Assembly: GCA_000696115.1 (NCBI GenBank)
Contig: JJOH01000025.1
Location: forward strand, 25,254 to 89,253
Length of the DNA: 64,000 nucleotides
Direction: 5' to 3'
From: Streptomyces olindensis
GTDB taxonomy: Bacteria; Actinomycetota; Actinomycetes; Streptomycetales; Streptomycetaceae
Shown here: positions 44,491-53,569 of the stretch, piece after piece
Position numbering within the stretch: position 1 is the first letter of the stretch
Layout of the letters: the number at the start of each line of letters is the position of its first letter
The notes under the pieces: model-generated
What the model saw: the letters and a program-made list of their open reading frames with translations, nothing else
The model's database searches: none
Told to the model about the DNA's origin: nothing
Made by a program: the position numbers and the translations under genes

Positions 44491-44886
44491 TCAAGCCTTC
44501 TTGGTCTCCCAGAAGATCTTGTCGATCTGGGCGATGTAGTCGAGCGCCTTCTGGCCGGTCGCCGGGTCGGTGGAGCCCTTGGCGGCCGACAGGGCCTTCA
44601 GGGTGTCGTTGACCAGCTGGTGCAGTTCCGGGTACTTCTCGAAGTGCGGCGGCTTGAAGTAGTCGCTCCACAGCACGGACACGTGGTGCTTCGCGAGCTC
44701 CGCGCGCTGCTCCTTGATGGTGGTGGCACGCGCCTGGAAGTGCGGGTCGTCGTTGCCGGCCATCTTCTCCTGGATGGCCTTCACCGACTCCGCCTCGATG
44801 CGGGCCTGGGCCGGGTCGTAGACACCGCAGGGAAGGTCGCAGTGTGCGCTGACCTTGACCTTGGGGGCAAACAGGCGGGAAAGCAT
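44491..44886 (-). CDS. sodN: Nickel superoxide dismutase
   Basis: A 131-residue precursor. The first 14 residues (MLSRLFAPKVKVSA) are removed so that His15 becomes the N-terminus of HCDLPCGVYDP, the nickel hook (His, two Cys and the backbone). The enzyme converts superoxide to oxygen and hydrogen peroxide in the cytoplasm. GGAAGGAATG gives a clear ribosome site. The processing peptidase gene sodX is divergent, 145 bp away. In S. coelicolor nickel raises SodN and the sodN 3' region yields an sRNA that silences sodF. Confidence 0.97.
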   Translation of the reverse strand: MLSRLFAPKVKVSAHCDLPCGVYDPAQARIEAESVKAIQEKMAGNDDPHFQARATTIKEQRAELAKHHVSVLWSDYFKPPHFEKYPELHQLVNDTLKALSAAKGSTDPATGQKALDYIAQIDKIFWETKKA

Positions 44887-45031
44887 GGAGCATTCCTTCC
44901 TCGTGATCGTCTTCTCACAGGGGACATTACTCCCTGGGGGAAGGGTTTTCGCGAGTGCCCCCATGGGCTTAGGACAAAAGTCCGGGGTGAGACTGAGACT
45001 GGTGGAGGAAGAACCGGGGAGGTGCCGGGTG

Positions 45032-45475
45032 ATGCCGGAGCTGTCGCAGGAGTCCGGACGGGGAAGGCCGGCCGCGCCGTTCGGGGTGGCCGAGGTGACC
45101 GGGCCGTCCATGGTGCCCACCCTGTACCACGGGGACCGGCTCCTGGTGCATTACGGCGCCCGGATCAAGCCCGGTGACGTCGTCGTGCTGCGGCATCCCT
45201 TCCAGCAGGACCTGCTGGTCGTCAAGAGGGCCGCCCAACGGCGCGAGAACGGCTGGTGGGTGCTCGGCGACAACGCGTACGCGGGCGGCGACAGCACCGA
45301 CTACGGCGTCGTGCCCGACGACCTCGTGCTGGGGCGGGTCCGCTTCCGCTACCGGCCGCTCAGGCCCGGCCGGCGCTCACCCTGGGCGCTGCTCGGCTGG
45401 GTGCTGTCGGCCGCCAGGCCGGTCCTCTCGGGCAGGTCGGGCCGGGCCGCCTCCAGGCGTTTGCGGGCCCGGTAG
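45032..45475 (+). CDS. sodX: SodX, Ni-SOD maturation signal-peptidase-like protease
   Basis: A 147-residue S26-type protease starting MPELSQESGRGRPAAP, with GGGGAGG ten bases upstream. TGPSMVPTLYHGDRLLV carries the nucleophilic Ser, LVVKRAAQ the general-base Lys, and LGDNAYAGGDSTDYG the third conserved box. Lacking a membrane anchor, it should trim the SodN leader in the cytoplasm. Its last 127 bases overlap the convergent CGNR gene; the final 40 residues are Arg/Ser-rich and may be unconserved. A GTG at 44987 is an alternative start. Confidence 0.92.
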   Translation: MPELSQESGRGRPAAPFGVAEVTGPSMVPTLYHGDRLLVHYGARIKPGDVVVLRHPFQQDLLVVKRAAQRRENGWWVLGDNAYAGGDSTDYGVVPDDLVLGRVRFRYRPLRPGRRSPWALLGWVLSAARPVLSGRSGRAASRRLRAR

Positions 45476-46008
45476 GCCGCCACGTTGGCGCGTGTCGCGC
45501 AGCGGTCGGAGCAGTAGCGCCGGGAGCGGTTGGTGGAGGTGTCCAGGTAGGCGTTGCGGCAGGGCGCGGCCTCGCACAGGCCGAGCCGGTCCACGCCGTA
45601 CTCGGTCAGGTGGAACGCCAGGCCCATCGCCGCGATCGCCGCGTAGCCCGCGGTCGCGTTGGACGGGTGGTCCGCCAGGTGCATGTGCCACAACGGGCGG
45701 CCGTCGTCGTCGCGGATGTCGTGCCCGGAGATCTGGGGGCTCACCGGGAACTCCAGCAGCAGTGAGTTCAGCAGGTCCACGGCGAGCTGCTCGTCGCCGC
45801 CGTCGGCCGCCTCGAACACCGCGCGCAGCCGGGCCCGGACCGAGCGGAAGCGGGTCACGTCCGCGTCCGTGGCGCGGCGGGCCGCCGACTGCTGGGCGCC
45901 GAACAGATCACGGACGGCCTCGACCGACGTCAGGGTGTCCTTGCCCCGGGCCGGCTCCTCCGTGTTGACGAGGCGCACGGCATAGTCCGAGTAATAGGCC
46001 AGTTCCAC
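45349..46008 (-). CDS. CGNR zinc-finger transcription regulator
   Basis: A 219-residue protein with an ABATE-like N-terminal domain (VRLVNTEEPARGKDTLTSVE) and the CGNR-type zinc finger at about residues 140-185 (CEAAPCRNAYLDTSTNRSRR, then YCSDRCATRANVAAYRARKR). The family motif is CATR here rather than CGNR. Regulation of a nearby gene is likely but the target is unknown. Its C-terminal about 40 residues run antisense to sodX. Confidence 0.88.
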   Translation of the reverse strand: MELAYYSDYAVRLVNTEEPARGKDTLTSVEAVRDLFGAQQSAARRATDADVTRFRSVRARLRAVFEAADGGDEQLAVDLLNSLLLEFPVSPQISGHDIRDDDGRPLWHMHLADHPSNATAGYAAIAAMGLAFHLTEYGVDRLGLCEAAPCRNAYLDTSTNRSRRYCSDRCATRANVAAYRARKRLEAARPDLPERTGLAADSTQPSSAQGERRPGLSGR

Positions 46009-46097
46009 TTGTAGTCCTTACGGAGGGGCTTTATGGTCGTGAGCGCGCACTTGTAACAGCTGATGGTGCATCCAGGGTATTACGAGGGAGGGGCTCG

Positions 46098-46868
46098 ATG
46101 ACGGACGCGGACACGACCACCGCCACTGCCGACTGGCAGGCCTGGCAGGAGAGCTGGGACCGGCAGCAGGAGTGGTACCTGCCCGACCGCGAGGAGCGGT
46201 TCCGGATCATGCTTGACATGGTCGAGGCCGTCGTGGGCACCGCCCCGCGCGTCCTGGACCTCGCCTGCGGCACGGGCAGCATCACCGCCCGGCTGCTCGC
46301 CCGGTTCCCGGACGCCATCAGCACCGGCGTCGACCTCGACCCGGCACTCCTCGCCATCGCCGAGGGCACCTTCGCCGGCGACGACCGGGTCACCCTGGTC
46401 ACCGCCGACCTCAAGGACCCCGACTGGCCGGCCAGGCTGCCGCACGACTCGTACGACGCCGTCCTCACCGCGACGGCCCTGCACTGGCTGCACCGGGAAC
46501 CTCTCGCGGAACTCTACGGCCGCCTCGCCGGACTCGTCCGCGACGGCGGGGTCTTCATGAACGCGGACCACATGATCGACGAGACGACGCCCCGGATCAA
46601 CGCCGCCGAGCGCGTCCAGCGCCACGCCCGCATGGAACAGGCCAGGGAATCCGGCGTCCTCGGCTGGACCGAGTGGTGGCAGCTCGCTGCCAAGGACCCG
46701 GTCCTCGCCGAACCCACGGCCCGGCGCTACGAGATCTACGGCGACCACGCCGACGGTGACATGCCGTCGGCGGGGTGGCACGCGCGCGTGCTGCGCGAGA
46801 AGGGATTCGGCGAGGCCAGGCCGGTGTGGTGCTCGCCCTCCGACACGCTGCTGCTCGCCATGAAGTAG
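46098..46868 (+). CDS. Class I SAM-dependent methyltransferase
   Basis: A 256-residue enzyme with motif I VLDLACGTGSITARLL (about residues 50-65) and GVDLDPALLAIAEG as motif II. The later part, with HWLHREPLAELYGRLAGLVR, resembles ubiquinone/tocopherol-type methyltransferases. The substrate is not predictable. It is divergent from the CGNR regulator, with AGGGAGGGG before the ATG, and may be that regulator's target. Confidence 0.87.
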   Translation: MTDADTTTATADWQAWQESWDRQQEWYLPDREERFRIMLDMVEAVVGTAPRVLDLACGTGSITARLLARFPDAISTGVDLDPALLAIAEGTFAGDDRVTLVTADLKDPDWPARLPHDSYDAVLTATALHWLHREPLAELYGRLAGLVRDGGVFMNADHMIDETTPRINAAERVQRHARMEQARESGVLGWTEWWQLAAKDPVLAEPTARRYEIYGDHADGDMPSAGWHARVLREKGFGEARPVWCSPSDTLLLAMK

Positions 46869-46887
46869 CCCGCGCGACGGAGCGCGA

Positions 46888-46920
46888 AGGGGGCGGTACG
46901 GAGATCCCGTACCGCCCCCT
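46888..46920. terminator. Bidirectional terminator hairpin
   Basis: AGGGGGCGGTACGG pairs perfectly with CCGTACCGCCCCCT around a short loop. It separates the methyltransferase from the convergent ABC transporter operon. Confidence 0.92.
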
Positions 46921-46934
46921 CGCCGTGCGTACCG

Positions 46935-47696
46935 TCAGAGCACCTTGGACAGGAACGACTTCGTCCGCTCGTGCTGCGGGTTCGTCAGCACCTCGCGCGG
47001 GTGACCGGATTCGACCACCACACCGCCGTCCATGAAGACCAGGCTGTCGCCCACCTCGCGGGCGAAGCCCATCTCGTGGGTGACGACGATCATCGTCATG
47101 CCGGACTCGGCGAGGTCGCGCATCACGTCCAGGACGTCACCGACCAGCTCCGGGTCGAGCGCCGACGTCGGCTCGTCGAACAGCATCAGCTTCGGGTCCA
47201 TGGCGAGGGCCCGCGCGATGGCGACGCGCTGCTGCTGGCCACCGGAGAGCTGCGAGGGGTAGCTGCCCGCCTTGTCGGCCAGGCCCACCCGGTCCAGCAG
47301 CTCCAGGGCGCGCTGCCGGGCCTGGCCCTTGTTCACGCCCTTGACCTGGACCGGCGCCTCCATGACGTTCTCGACGGCCGTCATGTGCGGGAACAGGTTG
47401 AAGCGCTGGAAGACCATGCCGATGTCCCGGCGCTTGAGGGCGACCTCGCTGTCCTTGAGCTCGTAGAGCTTGTCGCCCTTCTGCCGGTAGCCCACCAGTT
47501 CGCCGTCGACGTACAGGCGGCCGGCGTTGATCTTCTCCAGGTGGTTGATGCACCGCAGGAACGTCGACTTGCCGGAACCGGACGGTCCGATGAGGCAGAA
47601 CACCTCGCCGGACTTCACCTCCAGGTCGATGCCCTTGAGGACCTCGACGGGGCCGAAGGACTTGTGGACGCCCTCGGCCTTCACCATGGCGGTCAT
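46935..47696 (-). CDS. Polar amino-acid ABC transporter ATPase
   Basis: A 253-residue ATPase: Walker A GPSGSGKST, Q-loop VFQRFNLFPHMTAVENVMEA, signature LSGGQQQRVAIARALAM and Walker B LMLFDEPTSALDP, followed by the switch His in THEMG. It belongs to the GlnQ/GluA group energising uptake of polar amino acids. It overlaps the permease end by four bases and is the last gene of the operon. Confidence 0.94.
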   Translation of the reverse strand: MTAMVKAEGVHKSFGPVEVLKGIDLEVKSGEVFCLIGPSGSGKSTFLRCINHLEKINAGRLYVDGELVGYRQKGDKLYELKDSEVALKRRDIGMVFQRFNLFPHMTAVENVMEAPVQVKGVNKGQARQRALELLDRVGLADKAGSYPSQLSGGQQQRVAIARALAMDPKLMLFDEPTSALDPELVGDVLDVMRDLAESGMTMIVVTHEMGFAREVGDSLVFMDGGVVVESGHPREVLTNPQHERTKSFLSKVL

Positions 47697-48634
47697 GCCT
47701 TGCCTCCCGTCGGCTTCGAGCGGCTGGACAGGGACAGCACGTTCGCCTTGATCTTCTGGAACGGCGTGGCCGGGAGCGACCGGCTCGAACCACGCGCGTA
47801 GTACCGCTCCAGGTAGTACTGGCCGATGCTGAAGACCGAGGTCAGCAGCAGGTACCAGGCCGCCGCCAGGAACAGCATCTCGGCGGGGGCGCCGGAGGTC
47901 TGGCCGATGTCCTGGGCGGCGCGGAGCAGCTCGGGGTACTGGACGACCGAGACCAGCGAGGTCGTCTTCAGCATGTTGATGACCTCGTTGCCCGTGGGCG
48001 GCACGATCACGCGCATCGCCTGCGGGATGACGATCCGGCGCAGCGTCTTGGTGTGACTCATGCCCAGCGCGTGCGACGCCTCGGTCTGGCCCTCGTCGAC
48101 CGAGAGCAGACCGGCCCGGCAGATCTCCGCCATGTACGCGGCCTCGTTGAGGCCGAGGCCCAGCAGTGCCGTCAGGAACGGGGTCATGAAGTCCGACCAC
48201 TCGTCCTTGTAGAACGGCCCGAGGTTGATGTACTCGAAGACCAGGCCCAGGTTGAACCAGACGATCAGCTGGACCAGGACCGGGGTGCCGCGGAAGAACC
48301 AGATGTAGAACCACGCGATCGACGAGGTCACCGGGTTCTTCGACAGGCGCATCACGGCGAGCAGGATGCCGCCGATGATGCCGATCGCCATGGACAGCAC
48401 GGTCAGCAGGAGCGTCTTGCCGACGCCGTCCAGGATGCGGTCGTCGAAGAAGTAGTCCGGGATCGCGTCCCAGTTGATCCTGCCCTGGGAGAACGCGTAG
48501 ACGACGCCGCCCAGCAGGGCGAGGGCGACGACGGCGGAGACGTACCGTCCGTAGTGGCGGACCGGGATGGCCTTGATGGCCTCCGGGCCGGACGGGGGCG
48601 TGTCCGCCGCCGTCTTGTCGATGTCAACAGTCAC
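47693..48634 (-). CDS. Polar amino-acid ABC transporter permease
   Basis: A 313-residue HisMQ-type permease with an extended cytoplasmic N-terminus, about five helices and the EAA loop of the polar amino-acid group (EASHALGMSHTKTLRRIVIP). A single permease implies a homodimeric channel. It lies between the binding-protein gene (32 bp upstream) and the ATPase gene (overlap of four bases). Confidence 0.92.
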   Translation of the reverse strand: MTVDIDKTAADTPPSGPEAIKAIPVRHYGRYVSAVVALALLGGVVYAFSQGRINWDAIPDYFFDDRILDGVGKTLLLTVLSMAIGIIGGILLAVMRLSKNPVTSSIAWFYIWFFRGTPVLVQLIVWFNLGLVFEYINLGPFYKDEWSDFMTPFLTALLGLGLNEAAYMAEICRAGLLSVDEGQTEASHALGMSHTKTLRRIVIPQAMRVIVPPTGNEVINMLKTTSLVSVVQYPELLRAAQDIGQTSGAPAEMLFLAAAWYLLLTSVFSIGQYYLERYYARGSSRSLPATPFQKIKANVLSLSSRSKPTGGKA

Positions 48635-48666
48635 GGGTGTTGCCTTTCAGTGCCGCTGGGTCGCGG

Positions 48667-49623
48667 TCACTTGCCGCCGTTGATGGTGGCTTCCTTGACG
48701 GCGCCGTCCGTGACGCCCCACTTCTTCATGATCTTGTCGTACTCACCGTTGTCGATGATCGCGTCCATCGCGGCCTTGAGGGCGTCCCGCAGCTGCGTCT
48801 GGTTCTTGGCGACCGCGATGCCGTACGGCGCGGCCTCGACCTGCTCGCCGACCAGCTGGAAGTCCTTGCCGCCACCGGAGGTCTTCACGGCGTACGCGGC
48901 GACCGGGAAGTCGGACGAGCCGGCGTCGGCACCGCCCGCGCGCAGGCGGGTCTGGGCCTGCTGGTCGTTGTCGAAGGGCTCGATGGCGATCTTCTTGCCG
49001 GCCGGGCACTTCTTCGACTCCGCCTTGGCGAGGTCCTCGGAGACCGTGCCGCGCTGCAGCACGATCTTCTTGCCGCACAGGTCCGACCAGGTCTTGATGC
49101 CCTGGTCGTCGCCCTTCTTGGTGTAGATCGACACACCGGCGGTGAAGTAGTCGACGAAGTCGACGCCCTCGCCGACCTTCTTGCCGGTGTCGGAGTCGAT
49201 GCCCTCCTGGCGGTCCTTGGTGTCGGTCATCGCGGACATGGCGATGTCGTACCGCTTGGAGCGCAGACCCGTGATCAGCGTGTCGAACGTGCCGTTCTCG
49301 AACTGGAAGTCGACCCCGAGCTGCTTGCCCATGGCAGCGGCGAGGTCCGGGTCGATACCGACCGTCTTGCCCGAGCTGTCCTTGAACTCGACGGGGGCGT
49401 AGGCGATGTCGGAACCGACCTTGATGACGCCCTTGTCGCGGATCGACTTCGGCAGCTTGTCGGCGAGCGGGGCCGCTGCCGTCGCGGTCTCGCTGTCCGA
49501 CCCGTTGTCCTTGGTCTGGTCACCGCAGCCGGTGAGCATCAGCGCGCCTGCGACCGCGATCGCACCGACCGCTGCTAGCCGGGAGCGGGCGGCGGTCGTA
49601 CGACGGGTGGAGCTTGCGGTCAT
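48667..49623 (-). CDS. Polar amino-acid-binding lipoprotein
   Basis: A 318-residue family 3 solute-binding protein. The Arg-rich signal peptide ends in the lipobox ALMLTGCG, so it is lipid-anchored outside the membrane. VIKVGSDIAYAPVEFKDSSG and FENGTFDTLITGLRSKRYDI are typical of glutamate/glutamine/basic amino-acid receptors; the exact ligand is inferred. A GGAGG site precedes the ATG. Its leader contains two inverted repeats at 49671-49717. Confidence 0.93.
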   Translation of the reverse strand: MTASSTRRTTAARSRLAAVGAIAVAGALMLTGCGDQTKDNGSDSETATAAAPLADKLPKSIRDKGVIKVGSDIAYAPVEFKDSSGKTVGIDPDLAAAMGKQLGVDFQFENGTFDTLITGLRSKRYDIAMSAMTDTKDRQEGIDSDTGKKVGEGVDFVDYFTAGVSIYTKKGDDQGIKTWSDLCGKKIVLQRGTVSEDLAKAESKKCPAGKKIAIEPFDNDQQAQTRLRAGGADAGSSDFPVAAYAVKTSGGGKDFQLVGEQVEAAPYGIAVAKNQTQLRDALKAAMDAIIDNGEYDKIMKKWGVTDGAVKEATINGGK

Positions 49624-49670
49624 GGTGGGTTCCTCCGGCGGATGGGTGGAGTTGCCGATGGGGCGGGACG

Positions 49671-49717
49671 CTGCCGATGGGTTCGGCAGTGCCGTGGACT
49701 GCCGAGGGGTCGGCAGT
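49671..49717. promoter_or_regulatory. Pair of inverted repeats built from CTGCCGA/TCGGCAG half-sites
   Basis: CTGCCGA (49671-49677) pairs with TCGGCAG (49683-49689), and ACTGCCGA (49698-49705) pairs perfectly with TCGGCAGT (49710-49717). The two elements are in tandem 48-95 bp upstream of the amino-acid-binding protein start. They could be operators or leader hairpins. Confidence 0.7.
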
Positions 49718-50247
49718 GCCGTGGGTCGACGAGAACACACGTCTTCGAGTGTCGCGACCTCGTGTGATTACCGCATCTTGCCATTCGGACTGCGCCATTC
49801 TGGGGGCCAGCCATGTCAAAATCGGATAACGGGCGACCCCCGAACCGCACCACTCCGGTACATCACGGCCGGACCTTCTACAGGAATCATTCCTTCCGGC
49901 CGGAAGATCTTCGGCATATCCCGGGATTTCGAGACGGGGGCCGAGGGCTTCGCCGATGCCTGAGCGGTTGTCGATGGTTTGTCCAGGCCTTGTCCTGATT
50001 TTGGACGAAGAGTCAGGGCACCGGCATGTGACCTTCGCGTTATGGACTCGTCGTCGGCGGCGTCCGTCCGGTAAGAAGGGTCTTTACACCCCTCATCCGG
50101 GGCTCAGGGCGCGTGTGCGGCGCGCCCGTCGCGTGCGCGCCCGTACGTATCACGTACAGAGCACGACCACGGCCGTACGCGGTCCCGCCCACCCCTCACC
50201 AGGAGTGGCCACCCTCAAACCAATGAAGATTTAAGGGGTAAAACGAA
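49718..50247. other. 530-bp gene-free divergent region, with palindrome at 50143-50157
   Basis: This stretch lies between the divergent ABC transporter and malic enzyme genes. No coding sequence was recognised. It is less GC-rich around 49780-49960 and contains the perfect palindrome GTACGT-ATC-ACGTAC at 50143-50157, 90 bp before the malic enzyme start, a candidate operator. Promoters for both directions should be here but none was assigned. Confidence 0.5.
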
Positions 50248-51480
<1,233 letters not shown>

Positions 51481-51503
51481 CGCTGCCGGTAGTCCTGTGA
51501 GGT

Positions 51504-51529
51504 GGCCCCGTCCGGGTTCGGGCGGGGTC
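51504..51529 (+). terminator. Terminator after malic enzyme
   Basis: GGCCCCGTCC pairs, with one mismatch, to GGGCGGGGTC around GGTTC-type loop bases, followed by ATTTCTTT. Confidence 0.75.
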
Positions 51530-51706
51530 ATTTCTTTACCTGGGGGATCGGCTGTTCGGGTGGTTTCCGGTAGCTGCGGTGGCCTGTCGCAGCGCCGGGT
51601 CGCGCAACACCCGGCCCGAGCAGCGGCGCACCGCTCCTGGCAAGAGGGTGTGTCTCACAGGCCCCTACGGTTCCGTCGCCCCGGTGGGGAACCTATCGTC
51701 AGGGCC

Positions 51707-52672
51707 ATGTTCGCTGTCTACGCCGCCCGAATCGACCGCGACGAGCCGCTGTCCGGCCTGGAGTTGGGAGAGCGCCCGGCTCCCGAGGTCCGCCCCGGCT
51801 GGAGCACCGTCACGGTCAAGGCCGCCTCCCTCAACCACCACGACCTCTGGTCCCTGCGCGGCGTCGGCCTCGCGGAGGACAAGCTGCCGATGATCCTCGG
51901 CTGTGACGCCGCCGGCGTCGACGAGGACGGCAACGAGGTCGTCCTGCACTCCGTGATCGGACAGAGCGGGCACGGGGTCGGCCCGAAGGAGCCCCGTTCC
52001 ATCCTGACCGAGCGCTACCAGGGCACCTTCGCGGAGCAGGTCGCCGTGCCGACCTGGAACATCCTGCCCAAGCCCAAGGAGCTCTCCTTCGAGGAGGCCG
52101 CCTGTCTGCCCACGGCGTGGCTGACCGCGTACCGGATGCTGTTCACCAACGCGGGGGTGCGGCCCGGCGACTCCGTGCTGGTGCAGGGCGCCGGCGGCGG
52201 TGTCGCCACGGCCGCCATCGTGCTGGGGAAGGCCGCCGGGCTCCGGGTCTTCGCCACCAGCCGGGACGAGGCCAAGCGGAAGCGGGCCCTGGAGCTGGGG
52301 GCCGTGGAGGCGCTGGAGTCCGGGGCGCGTCTGCCGCAGCGGGTCGACGCCGTGATCGAGACCGTGGGTGCCGCCACCTGGTCGCATTCCGTGAAGTCGC
52401 TGAAGCCCGGCGGCACGCTGGTGATCTCGGGCGCCACCAGTGGCGACCGGCCCTCGCACGCCGAGCTGACCCGCATCTTCTTCCTCGAACTCAAGGTCGT
52501 CGGATCCACGATGGGCACCAAGGACGAGCTGGAGGACCTCCTCGCCTTCTGTGCCGCCACGGGTGTGCGGCCCGTGATCGACGAGGTTCTGCCCATGGAC
52601 CGCGCGCGTGAGGGCTTCGAGCGGCTCGCTTCGGGTGAGCAGTTCGGGAAGGTCGTGCTCACCAACCCCTAG
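51707..52672 (+). CDS. Zinc-type alcohol dehydrogenase/quinone reductase (MDR family)
   Basis: A 321-residue MDR protein with a GroES-like N-terminal half (VKAASLNHHDLWSLRGVG, ILGCDAAGVDEDG) and a Rossmann half (VLVQGAGGGVATAAIVLGKA). The catalytic-zinc Cys/His set of true alcohol dehydrogenases is incomplete, so a quinone-reductase-like NADPH oxidoreductase is likely. TATCGT lies seven bases before the ATG, suggesting a leaderless message. Confidence 0.87.
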   Translation: MFAVYAARIDRDEPLSGLELGERPAPEVRPGWSTVTVKAASLNHHDLWSLRGVGLAEDKLPMILGCDAAGVDEDGNEVVLHSVIGQSGHGVGPKEPRSILTERYQGTFAEQVAVPTWNILPKPKELSFEEAACLPTAWLTAYRMLFTNAGVRPGDSVLVQGAGGGVATAAIVLGKAAGLRVFATSRDEAKRKRALELGAVEALESGARLPQRVDAVIETVGAATWSHSVKSLKPGGTLVISGATSGDRPSHAELTRIFFLELKVVGSTMGTKDELEDLLAFCAATGVRPVIDEVLPMDRAREGFERLASGEQFGKVVLTNP

Positions 52673-52690
52673 TCACCCCTGCATGTGCTG

Positions 52691-52718
52691 ACGGCCGGTC
52701 CGGGTTCGGGCCGGCCGT
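52691..52718 (+). terminator. Terminator after the MDR reductase gene
   Basis: ACGGCCGG pairs with CCGGCCGT around a loop that itself can pair (TCC with GGG), followed by TGTCGTGT. It is immediately followed by the twin operators of the next operon. Confidence 0.75.
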
Positions 52719-52723
52719 TGTCG

Positions 52724-52768
52724 TGTCAACTGAGGTTGACAGGCAGGGTTTGTCAACGTAAGTTGACA
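52724..52768. promoter_or_regulatory. Twin perfect operators TGTCAAC-N4-GTTGACA
   Basis: Two identical 18-bp palindromes occupy 52724-52741 and 52751-52768, centre to centre 27 bp. The second ends two bases before the ATG of the small HTH gene, so a bound protein would block transcription or initiation. Confidence 0.88.
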
Positions 52769-52770
52769 TC

Positions 52771-52980
52771 ATGACCGAAGCAACCGATCTGGCCGAGCGT
52801 GCCGGTGACCGTGATCCGCGGGTCGGCCTGCGGGCCGTCGCCGCGCTGCGCAGGCTGCTGGAGCAGTTGGAAGCCGTCCAGGTGCGCAATGCGCGCAACC
52901 AGGGCTGGTCGTGGCAGGAGATCGCCGGCGAACTCGGTGTGAGCAGGCAGGCCGTGCACAAGAAGTACGGGAGGCATTGA
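52771..52980 (+). CDS. Small HTH protein, probable autoregulator of a ClpN operon
   Basis: A 69-residue protein: an N-terminal helix (VGLRAVAALRRLLEQLEAVQ) and a C-terminal helix-turn-helix (WSWQEIAGELGVSRQAVHKK, ending YGRH) similar to sigma region 4 folds. It directly follows the twin operators, which it probably binds. The stop overlaps the ClpN gene start (TGATG). Confidence 0.85.
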   Translation: MTEATDLAERAGDRDPRVGLRAVAALRRLLEQLEAVQVRNARNQGWSWQEIAGELGVSRQAVHKKYGRH

Positions 52981-53558
52981 TGTTCGAGCGGTTCACGGCA
53001 GACGCCCGGGATGTGGTGAAGACGGCGTTCGAGTACGTGCAAGGGGATGGCGGGGGCGGGCAGTGCGTGGAGCCGGAGCATCTGCTGCTCGCTCTGCTCG
53101 ACCGTGACGGCAGTCGTGGCGCGTCGGCGCTCGCCGCGCTCGGGCTCCCTCCCGGTGAGCGGCGGGAGTCCGTACGGGAGGCTCTGCGTGAGGCGCGGAG
53201 GCGGGCCGGGCTGTCCCGCGCCGAGAGCGACGCGCTCGCCGGGCTGGGGATCGACGTGGCGGAGATCGTCGCCCGGGTGGAGGAGGTGCACGGCGTCGGA
53301 GCGATGTCCGGCGACCGCAAGGACGCCCGGTGGTGGTCCGGGCGCCCCTCCTTCGGCCGTGGGGCCAAGGACGTGCTGGAGCGCTCCCTGAAGGTCGCTC
53401 TCGCCCAGCGCGACCGGCACATCGGTGACGAGCACCTCCTGCTCTCCCTGACCCTGCGCCCCGGCGTGCCGGCCGAGGTCCTCGCCGACCACGGGGTGAC
53501 GTACGAGTCCCTGGTGCGGGTGCTGTACGGCGGTGGTGGCGAGGCCAAGGCCGGATGA
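52980..53558 (+). CDS. Clp N-terminal-domain protein
   Basis: A 192-residue protein with two Clp-N repeats (FERFTADARDVVKTAFEYVQ and EPEHLLLALLDRDG; the second around ERSLKVALAQRDRHIGDEHL, LLSLTL) and no AAA ATPase domain. Clp-N modules recruit substrates or adaptors to Clp proteases; a stand-alone pair could be an adaptor or decoy. Translationally coupled to the HTH gene and probably under the same operators. Confidence 0.88.
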   Translation: MFERFTADARDVVKTAFEYVQGDGGGGQCVEPEHLLLALLDRDGSRGASALAALGLPPGERRESVREALREARRRAGLSRAESDALAGLGIDVAEIVARVEEVHGVGAMSGDRKDARWWSGRPSFGRGAKDVLERSLKVALAQRDRHIGDEHLLLSLTLRPGVPAEVLADHGVTYESLVRVLYGGGGEAKAG

Positions 53559-53569
53559 GCCGCGGTCTG

